Positions 6,978 through 13,007 of a stretch of 22,265 bases of DNA are shown here, in pieces. Source of the DNA: JBBSTY01 sp038235385. Lineage in GTDB: Bacteria; Actinomycetota; Acidimicrobiia; Acidimicrobiales; Acidimicrobilacustridaceae. The first letter of the stretch is position 1; the number at the start of each line of letters is the position of its first letter. Position numbers and translations under genes: made by a program. The stretch is from assembly GCA_038235385.1 (NCBI GenBank), contig JBBSTY010000063.1:1-22265 (forward strand). The letters run 5' to 3'. The notes under the pieces were generated by a model. It was given only the letters and a program-made list of their open reading frames with translations, did not search any database and was not told the DNA's origin.

Positions 6978-8168
6978 ATGGAGACTGCTCCGAACCCGAT
7001 GAGTACGACATTCGACGCGCTCGGCGTGTCCCCTGATCTCGTGGCGGTGCTGCGCGAGCGCGGCATCGAGTCCGCGTTCCCGATCCAAGAGATGACCATC
7101 CCGGCTGCCCTCGAAGGGCGCGACGTGTGCGGGAAGGCCAAGACGGGCTCCGGCAAGACGCTGGCGTTCGGCCTACCGATCCTCGAACGGGTCTCGTCCG
7201 CCGAGCCCACCCGACCGCGTGCGCTGGTGCTCGTCCCGACCCGCGAGCTCGCCGTGCAGGTGCACGACGAGCTGGCACCGTTGGCCGAGGCCCGGGGCCG
7301 CACCATGCTGGCGATCTACGGCGGCGCCAACATGGACAAGCAGATCCGCGCCCTCGAGCGCGGCGTCGACATGGTCGTGGCCACGCCGGGTCGCATGATC
7401 GACCTCATCGAGCGCAAGGCCATGTCGGTGGGCGACCTCGAGGCGGTGGTGATCGACGAAGCCGATCGCATGGCCGACATGGGCTTCCTCCCGCAGGTGG
7501 AGTGGATCCTGCGCAAGGTCGACAAGGGCCACCAGACCCTGTTGTTCTCGGCCACCCTCGACGGTGTGGTCGACACCCTGATCCACCGCTACCAGACCGA
7601 TCCGGTCATGGCCGAGATCGAATCCCCGCAGCTCACCGTCGAGGAGATGCAGCACCGGTTCCTCCTGGTCCACGAGATGGACAAGACGAAGGTGGCGGCG
7701 GCCATCTCCCGCGGCGTCACCCGCACGATGATCTTCACCCGCACCAAGCGCGGCGCCGACCGCCTCGTTCGGGACCTGCTCGCCGAGGGAGTCGATGCCG
7801 CGGCGATCCACGGCGATCTGCGCCAGAAGGATCGGGAGCGGGCGCTGGCCGACTTCACCACCGGCTCGTTGGCGGTGCTGGTCGCCACCGATGTGGCGGC
7901 GCGCGGCATCCACGTCGACGATGTCGACGTGGTCATCCACTTCGATCCGCCGGACGACCACAAGAACTACCTGCACCGATCCGGGCGCACGGCTCGTGCC
8001 GGCGAGTCCGGTGTCGTAGCCACCCTCACGCTGTGGAACGAGGAGCTCGACATCAAGCGGCTGCAGCGGCGCATCGGCATCGATCAGCCGCTCACCGAGG
8101 TGTTCTCCAACGACCCTCGCCTCGCCGATCTCACCGCGTGGGATCCGTCCGCGGACGACCACGCCTGA
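6978..8168 (+). CDS. DEAD-box ATP-dependent RNA helicase
   Basis: A 396-residue core DEAD-box helicase that unwinds or remodels RNA using ATP. Motifs in order: Q-motif (FDALGVSPDLVAVL followed by FPIQEMTIP), motif I AKTGSGKT (Lys60), Ia PTRELAVQV, GG, Ib ATPGR, II DEAD (160-163), III SAT (191-193), IV IFTRTKRGADRL, V ATDVAARGIHVDDVD, VI HRSGRTARAG. It ends shortly after the second RecA domain, so it lacks the C-terminal RNA-binding extensions of CsdA or DbpA. The start is ambiguous: ATG 6978 lacks a good ribosome-binding site, while ATG 6999 matches the usual N-terminus (MSTTFDALGV) but has GGAGA rather far upstream. A hairpin 14 bases past the stop may terminate transcription. Likely roles are ribosome assembly or mRNA turnover. 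Confidence 0.96.
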   Translation: METAPNPMSTTFDALGVSPDLVAVLRERGIESAFPIQEMTIPAALEGRDVCGKAKTGSGKTLAFGLPILERVSSAEPTRPRALVLVPTRELAVQVHDELAPLAEARGRTMLAIYGGANMDKQIRALERGVDMVVATPGRMIDLIERKAMSVGDLEAVVIDEADRMADMGFLPQVEWILRKVDKGHQTLLFSATLDGVVDTLIHRYQTDPVMAEIESPQLTVEEMQHRFLLVHEMDKTKVAAAISRGVTRTMIFTRTKRGADRLVRDLLAEGVDAAAIHGDLRQKDRERALADFTTGSLAVLVATDVAARGIHVDDVDVVIHFDPPDDHKNYLHRSGRTARAGESGVVATLTLWNEELDIKRLQRRIGIDQPLTEVFSNDPRLADLTAWDPSADDHA

Positions 8169-8181
8169 TCGTCGGCCACGA

Positions 8182-8197
8182 CCGGCGCCTGCGCCGG
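8182..8197 (+). terminator. GC-rich hairpin after the helicase gene
   Basis: CCGGCG-CCTG-CGCCGG forms a perfect 6-bp stem with a 4-base loop 13 bases after the helicase stop and before the next putative promoter. No U-tract follows, as is common for terminators in high-GC genomes. Confidence 0.55.
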
Positions 8198-8215
8198 AGG
8201 GTCTGCTCGGACCGG

Positions 8216-8221
8216 TAGGGT
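8216..8221 (+). promoter_or_regulatory. Candidate -10 element for the histidine-bearing membrane protein gene
   Basis: TAGGGT (TANNNT) lies 60 bases before the ATG at 8276 and just after the preceding hairpin. This leaves a leader containing the AGGAGG ribosome-binding site. Confidence 0.35.
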
Positions 8222-8275
8222 CTCGGGACGCGATCGGGGGTCGGGTCCCCGGTCCATGGTCGAGGAGGCCGGCTG

Positions 8276-9454
8276 ATGGACGAGGCGACCACGGTGACGG
8301 CGACCGTGACGGCGACGGCGACGGTGCACCACGGTCCGCCGGTCGCCGTGGCCCCGTCCGGCGCCAACGCCGGAGCGCGTGTCGGCCACGACCGCTCGGC
8401 CGGCCGGCGGGTCGTCGCCCGTTACGTGCACCACCCGCTGGTCGACGTGGCGGTCGCGTTCAGCTGGGTGCCCTTCGCCCTGGCGGCCCACCTGCTGCAG
8501 GGCCGTGGCGACACCAACCTGTTGGCCGCGTTCATCTCCGGGGTCTTCCTCCTCTCCTTCGCCCACCAACCGCTCACCGTCGCGCTGGTCTACGGCGACC
8601 CCGCCCAGTTCCGCCTGAAGAAGGCCATCTTCACCTGGAGCCCGCTGGTCTTCGTCGTGGCCGTGGTCATCGGCTTCCACATCAGCCTGGTGCTCGTGGC
8701 CGTCATCGGTGGGTTGTGGAACGCCGAGCACACGCTCATGCAGCGCTACGGCGTCACCCGCATCTACGGCCGCAAGGTCGGCCAGGACGACGGCGGCGTC
8801 GAGAAGGCGATGCTGTTCTCGTGGCTGGTGCTGGCCCTGGTGTGGGTGGCGGCCGACCCGGCGACGCCCGAACGCATCGCTGCGGTGAACCTCGGGCAGA
8901 ACAACCGCATGGCGCTCGAGGTGCTCACCAGCCTGGAGAGCGCGGCGTCGCTGCTGGTGCTCCCGCTGGTCCTGCTCAGCGCCGGGCTGGTCGTGTGGTG
9001 GGTCGCCCGTGAGCGCCACCGTCCGCAGCTCAACGGGGCCAAGTGGATGTACCTGGCGTCGACGGCCGTGCTGCTGTCGCTCGCCGTGGTCGACCCGCTG
9101 GCGGCGATCATGGGCTACGTCGGTTCCCATGCCGTCGAGTACTTCGTGATCGTGCACCAGAGCCTCGGCCGGCGCTACGCGCCGATGGTCGAGCCGGTGC
9201 CGACCACCGGCGCGGTCGACGGCGGCGTGCTCGGACGCGTCGTGCGTGCCCGCACCGGCCGGTTCGGGTTCCTCGCCGGGTACGTGCTCGTCGTGATCGC
9301 GGCGATCGTCGCCCTGGGACGGCTGCAGTCACCGCTCGCGTACACCGTGGTGTTCTTCACTCTCGGCGGGATGCACGTCTTCTACGACGGGTTCATCTGG
9401 AAGTTGCGCCGTCCCGAGGTCGCCCAGAGCCTCGCCGTGCCCACCGCACCCTGA
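8276..9454 (+). CDS. Polytopic membrane protein with conserved-looking histidine motifs, function unknown
   Basis: A 392-residue protein; I do not recognise a named family. The first 45 residues are hydrophilic, including a low-complexity TVTATVTATATV stretch encoded by near-repeats of GACGGC. About eight hydrophobic spans follow, near residues 54-72, 81-103, 121-145, 177-193, 222-243, 255-273, 330-347 and 354-372. Histidines recur at span ends: His97 (SFAHQPLT), His152 (WNAEHTLMQRYG), His285 and His294 (GSHAVEYFVIVHQSLGRRY), and His367 (GGMHVFYDGFIWKLRRPEV). Such a pattern is typical of membrane enzymes that bind metal or haem, but no specific fold is established. The ATG has a strong GAGGAGG eight bases upstream. 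Membrane location is confident; function is open. Confidence 0.85.
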   Translation: MDEATTVTATVTATATVHHGPPVAVAPSGANAGARVGHDRSAGRRVVARYVHHPLVDVAVAFSWVPFALAAHLLQGRGDTNLLAAFISGVFLLSFAHQPLTVALVYGDPAQFRLKKAIFTWSPLVFVVAVVIGFHISLVLVAVIGGLWNAEHTLMQRYGVTRIYGRKVGQDDGGVEKAMLFSWLVLALVWVAADPATPERIAAVNLGQNNRMALEVLTSLESAASLLVLPLVLLSAGLVVWWVARERHRPQLNGAKWMYLASTAVLLSLAVVDPLAAIMGYVGSHAVEYFVIVHQSLGRRYAPMVEPVPTTGAVDGGVLGRVVRARTGRFGFLAGYVLVVIAAIVALGRLQSPLAYTVVFFTLGGMHVFYDGFIWKLRRPEVAQSLAVPTAP

Positions 9455-9562
9455 ACGGGCCCGAGCCGTTCCGGGCGCCGACGAGCGAGAAAGTTCGGGC
9501 CGGGCGGGAACCGCATGCCCCGAGCCGATCGTCACAGATCGCACACGGTTCGAGGAGGCACC

Positions 9563-10969
9563 ATGGCAGCACCGGTTCGATCCCCACGGTCACGACCATC
9601 CACCGAGCGGGGCGCACCACCCCGACGATACGTCGCCGTGGTGGCGCTGGCGGTCGGCGCGGCCCTGGTGGCGGGTGCGTGCGGCGCGTCCTCGGACTCG
9701 ACGGCCTCGGCGCCGCGCGTCGTGGCCTCGGAGCCGGGCGGTTCCGGAGGATGGACCGATTGCGCCGACCCGTGCTCGTTCGAGACCGGTTCGGACGGCG
9801 CCGGGCGCGGGTCGGCGGGCTACGAGTCCGCGACCCTCGATGAGGACACGGTCGGTGCACCGGCGCCGGCAACGGCAACGGAGACGACGGGCGGGTCCGG
9901 AGGCATCGGCGCGGACGCACCGTCGGTTGCGGTCACGGCCGGGAGCGTCGACGACAACGCCGAGTGGGACGAGTACCTGCGCTACCGGCAGCTCTTCGAC
10001 GCCAGCGGCGTGGCCGCCGACCGGGTGGTCGTCGAGGGCCGCCAGGTGCTCACCGTCCTCGACGGGTCCGGCCAGCCCGTGATCGGCGCACGGATCGAGG
10101 TGCGCGACGGCAGCGGGGCGACGGTGGCGTCGCTGCGCACCTACGCCGACGGTCGGGCGCTGTTCCACCCGACCACGACGGTCGACCCGACCTCGCAGCA
10201 ACGGCCGCGCTACACCGCGACGGTCACCAAGGGCGACGCCTCCGAGGTGGTGGAGCTGTCGGCCGAGACCCGGAGCTACGAGGTGCGCCTCGATGTGGCG
10301 CCGGCCGACGCCCAGGTGGCCCTCGATGTCGTGTTCCTCGTCGACACCACCGGGAGCATGGGCGACGAGATCGATCGGCTGAAGGCCAACATCGCCTCGA
10401 TGGCCGACAAGATCGCCGCACTCCCGGCTGCGCCCGACGTGCGCTACGGGATGACCCTCTACCGAGACGCCGGCGACCTGTTCGTCACCCGCACCTTCGA
10501 CCTCACCGCCGACCAGGGAGCCTTCGCCGAGGCGCTCGAGGCCGTGCAGGCCGACGGTGGCGGTGACACCCCCGAGGACCTCGACGCCGGTCTCCGAGAT
10601 GCCGTCGACAAGCAGTCCTGGCGTGGCGACGACGCGGTCAAGCTCGTGTTCCTCGTGGCCGATGCGCCCCCGCACATCGGCGACGACCCGGCGACCTCGT
10701 ACGCCACGACGGTCGTCGACGCGGCATCTCGGGGCATCAAGATCCTGCCGATCGGCGCGAGCGGGCTCGACGCGTCGGGCGAGTACGTCATGCGCCAACT
10801 GGCCCAGATCACCCTGGGCCGGTTCGTGTTCCTGACCTACGGCGTCGACGGTGCCAGCCCGGGCGAGAGCACGCCGATGAACGTCGAGCGTGACCGCTAC
10901 AGCGTCCTGCCGCTCGACGAGCTGGTCGTGCAGCTCGTGGCCGACGAGCTCGATCCCCTCCGCCGCTGA
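9563..10969 (+). CDS. VWA-domain secreted protein, probable lipoprotein
   Basis: A 468-residue protein. ATG 9563 was chosen because GAGGAGG lies five bases upstream; the frame extends to 9515 without added support. An RR-containing n-region and hydrophobic stretch (about 21-39) lead to VAGAC with Cys40, an acceptable but not ideal lipobox (Ala rather than Leu at -3). A Ser/Thr/Gly-rich linker follows. Then comes a carboxypeptidase-regulatory or Ig-like beta module (VLTVLDGSGQPVIGARIEV, about 155-230), then a von Willebrand factor A domain from about 253. The metal-ion-dependent adhesion site is complete: D261-T-T-G-S, Thr336 in GGDTPED and Asp367 in VADAPPH. VWA domains mediate protein-protein contacts through a bound metal. 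It is probably surface-anchored, with Lgt as a plausible modifying enzyme. The ligand is unknown. Confidence 0.9.
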   Translation: MAAPVRSPRSRPSTERGAPPRRYVAVVALAVGAALVAGACGASSDSTASAPRVVASEPGGSGGWTDCADPCSFETGSDGAGRGSAGYESATLDEDTVGAPAPATATETTGGSGGIGADAPSVAVTAGSVDDNAEWDEYLRYRQLFDASGVAADRVVVEGRQVLTVLDGSGQPVIGARIEVRDGSGATVASLRTYADGRALFHPTTTVDPTSQQRPRYTATVTKGDASEVVELSAETRSYEVRLDVAPADAQVALDVVFLVDTTGSMGDEIDRLKANIASMADKIAALPAAPDVRYGMTLYRDAGDLFVTRTFDLTADQGAFAEALEAVQADGGGDTPEDLDAGLRDAVDKQSWRGDDAVKLVFLVADAPPHIGDDPATSYATTVVDAASRGIKILPIGASGLDASGEYVMRQLAQITLGRFVFLTYGVDGASPGESTPMNVERDRYSVLPLDELVVQLVADELDPLRR

Positions 10970-10979
10970 TGGCCCGGCG

Positions 10980-11009
10980 GTGCTCCACGCCAAAATGCGG
11001 GTGGAGCAC
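10980..11009 (+). terminator. Perfect 9-bp inverted repeat after the VWA gene
   Basis: GTGCTCCAC and its exact complement GTGGAGCAC flank a 12-base loop containing AAAA, starting 10 bases after the VWA stop. It is a plausible terminator without U-tract; an operator for the downstream gene is the alternative. Confidence 0.5.
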
Positions 11010-11029
11010 TGGAAAGAGGGCGGTCAGGT

Positions 11030-11037
11030 GCCGATAG
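11030..11037 (+). promoter_or_regulatory. Candidate FliA/WhiG-type -10 (GCCGATAG) ahead of a zinc-ribbon gene
   Basis: GCCGATAG differs by one base from GCCGATAA, the -10 consensus of sigma-28 family factors. GAAA at 11012-11015 lies 14 bases upstream where TAAA would be expected. An identical octamer precedes the other zinc-ribbon gene at 19442-19449. Chance occurrence is possible. Confidence 0.25.
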
Positions 11038-11055
11038 GAGAGCGCGAGGGGTGAC

Positions 11056-11073
11056 CCCTGCCGGGTGGCAGGG
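11056..11073 (+). other. Strong hairpin in the putative 5' leader of the zinc-ribbon gene
   Basis: CCCTGCC-GGGT-GGCAGGG is a perfect 7-bp stem with a 4-base loop. It lies between the putative promoter and ATG 11159. It argues that 11051-11158 is leader rather than coding, and could be an attenuator or the second half of the VWA terminator. Confidence 0.45.
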
Positions 11074-11158
11074 CCAGCGGATCCGGAACCGGACCCCGAA
11101 TCCCGAGCTCCGACAGGTGTCCGTGCTCGACCGCACGGGTGGAACAGGAACAGGTCCC

Positions 11159-12919
11159 ATGAGCGGTGACGGCACGACGGATCGAGGCGCGAAGCCACCT
11201 CGCACGCTGTTCTCCCTCGGCCGTCCCGGGCCGAAGGGTGCCACGACCGAGCCCCCGATCGACCCGTCGATCGACCCGGGCGAGCCCGTCGCGGGCGACC
11301 TCGACGACGCCGTCGCTTCGGCCGGTGCCGTCGAGCTCGCGTGCGGTGCGTGCGGCGAGACGCTGATCCCGGGCGCGGCGTTCTGCGGCGAGTGCGGCAC
11401 GCCGGTCGCGCTCGACGACGAACCGTTCGACCTGGTCGAGGAGGTCCCGATGGCGGACCTCGACGCCGCCGAGCTGGGCGAGTACGTCGAGGAGCTGGCG
11501 ATCGACGATGCCTCGGGGGTCCTGTACGCCGATGCCCCCCCGACTCGGGACGGGTCCCGTCCGACCGTCGTCCCCGCCGCCGACGCATCCACCGACCCGG
11601 CGTCAGAGGGCGGCGACGACGAGTCGGGCGGGTCCGCCGCCGCCGTCCTCGCACAACCCGCCGCCGTGCTCTACGCCGATCCCACCAGCACGGAGCCCCT
11701 GCCTGCTCCCACCGGCACCTTCGCCATCGCCCAGCCCACCTTCGGCTCGGCCGACAGCGCCATCGGCGACGCCGAGACGACCGACGACGAGGGCACCGAG
11801 CCCGACCACCTCGACGACGTGGCCGCCGATGCGGACCACGACGGGGCGACCGGTGCCGTGGCCGGGGTCGTCGCCGGCGCCGCGCTCGCCGGCGAGGGTT
11901 CGCTCGACGAGGGCTCGGTCGATCCGGTGTCCACCGCGGTCGAGACCCCCGAGGGTCACGCCGATGCCGACGCGGCACCCGAGCTCGTCGACGCGGATGT
12001 CGATGCCGATGCCGAGCTCGTCGATGCCGATGTCGATGCCGTCGATGCCGGACCCCAGCCTGCCGACGGCCCGATCGAGGCGGGAGTGGCCGCGTCAGGC
12101 GTGGCCGGTGCCGACGCCCTGGACGACGCCGAGCCGGCCGGCGCCGTCGGCCCGGAACCGTCGTCATCCCCGTCGACCGACGCGCCGACCGCGACGGAGC
12201 CGATGGTCGCACCCGCCGCGACCGCCGCAGGAGCCGGTGCGGGCGCCGCCGTCGGCGCCGGTTCGTACGATGCGTCGCCTCCGCCCGGGTCGTCGAGCAG
12301 GACCGGTCTGCTCGTCGGGGTGGCCGCCGCCGTCGTGCTCGTGCTCGTCGTCGCCGGGGTGCTGATCGCCTCGGGTGGCGACAAGGAGGGCTCGCTCGAA
12401 ACGGCGCAGCAGCCCACGACCACCACGACCACCATGGCATCCACCACGTCGACCACCCAGGCGTCGTCGACCACCGGCGCGCCGGCGAGCACCGACGGGC
12501 CGACCACCACCGCCGACACCACTCCCGTCGAGTCGACCGCACCCACCACGGTCGCGCCGGTCGTCACCGCCGCCCCCACGACGCCCCGCCCCACGGTGCC
12601 GCCGACGACGCCAGCCCCGACTGCCCCGCCCACCGGCCGGATCACGTCCAACCCGGCGCCGGGTGGCGAGATCATCATCAACAAGGGCGGGACCGCCTAC
12701 ATCACGCTCCAGAACGTGGGTGGGGCGGCCGCCGGCTGCGCCCTCACCGGTTCGGCGGGGCTCACCGTGTCGCAGAACTGCTCGCCGAGCATCCCCCCGG
12801 GCGCCACCGTGGTCGTGTCCGTGACCGTGTCGCCCACCAAGGAGGGCCCGGCGACGGTGACCGGCGTGCTCGAGGGGGCCGGCAGCTACTACCTGGTGGT
12901 CAACGTCCCGAACGGCTGA
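11159..12919 (+). CDS. Zinc-ribbon, single-TM protein with Thr/Pro linker and extracellular beta domain
   Basis: 586 residues from ATG 11159, which has AGGAACAGG upstream. GTG 11051 in the same frame is possible but would translate through a strong hairpin. Seen in order: a hydrophilic N-terminus; one zinc ribbon with Cys62, Cys65, Cys76 and Cys79 (CGAC then CGEC); a long acidic Ala/Asp-rich, probably disordered region of about 280 residues with an imperfect internal repeat (ELVDADVDAD); one membrane span at about 384-404 (LLVGVAAAVVLVLVVAGVLIA); a Thr/Pro/Ala linker of about 85 residues; and a C-terminal beta-rich module with strands such as IIINKGGTAYITLQNVGG. That module has two Cys that could form a disulphide. 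Zinc ribbon inside and beta domain outside is the likely topology. It may link a cytoplasmic partner to the envelope. Function unknown. Confidence 0.85.
   Translation: MSGDGTTDRGAKPPRTLFSLGRPGPKGATTEPPIDPSIDPGEPVAGDLDDAVASAGAVELACGACGETLIPGAAFCGECGTPVALDDEPFDLVEEVPMADLDAAELGEYVEELAIDDASGVLYADAPPTRDGSRPTVVPAADASTDPASEGGDDESGGSAAAVLAQPAAVLYADPTSTEPLPAPTGTFAIAQPTFGSADSAIGDAETTDDEGTEPDHLDDVAADADHDGATGAVAGVVAGAALAGEGSLDEGSVDPVSTAVETPEGHADADAAPELVDADVDADAELVDADVDAVDAGPQPADGPIEAGVAASGVAGADALDDAEPAGAVGPEPSSSPSTDAPTATEPMVAPAATAAGAGAGAAVGAGSYDASPPPGSSSRTGLLVGVAAAVVLVLVVAGVLIASGGDKEGSLETAQQPTTTTTTMASTTSTTQASSTTGAPASTDGPTTTADTTPVESTAPTTVAPVVTAAPTTPRPTVPPTTPAPTAPPTGRITSNPAPGGEIIINKGGTAYITLQNVGGAAAGCALTGSAGLTVSQNCSPSIPPGATVVVSVTVSPTKEGPATVTGVLEGAGSYYLVVNVPNG
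11981..12041 (+). repeat. Two imperfect 28-bp direct repeats in the zinc-ribbon gene
   Basis: Copies at 11981-12008 and 12014-12041 (33-base period) differ at two positions and encode ELVDADVDA twice. The period keeps the reading frame, so the acidic segment probably grew by duplication. Confidence 0.85.
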
Positions 12920-12924
12920 TCCTC

Positions 12925-12969
12925 GGCGCCCGGCCCGCGACGCACGGCGTCCGCCGGCGGTCGGGCGCC
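12925..12969 (+). terminator. Nested hairpin after the zinc-ribbon gene
   Basis: GGCGCCCG (12925-12932) pairs exactly with CGGGCGCC (12962-12969). Inside lies a second hairpin, GACGC-ACG-GCGTC (12939-12951). It begins six bases after the stop and precedes the methyltransferase gene; a probable terminator without U-tract. Confidence 0.5.
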
Positions 12970-12995
12970 CGATCGGTGACCGCGGCGATCCGAGC

Positions 12996-13001
12996 CATGA
13001 T
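12996..13001 (+). promoter_or_regulatory. Weak candidate leaderless -10 for the methyltransferase gene
   Basis: CATGAT resembles TATGAT and is followed by six bases before ATG 13008. No ribosome-binding site is evident, so leaderless expression is possible. Confidence 0.25.
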
Positions 13002-13007
13002 GCGCCC

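Noticed and set aside
8291..8325. Short GACGGC-like repeats as a regulatory or CRISPR-like array
   Set aside because: They lie inside the coding sequence, encode a Thr/Ala/Val low-complexity N-terminus and have no spacers.
10809..12542. 577-codon minus-strand open frame
   Set aside because: The product is almost wholly Arg/Pro-rich low complexity; it is the complement of the acidic, Thr-rich coding region of the zinc-ribbon gene.
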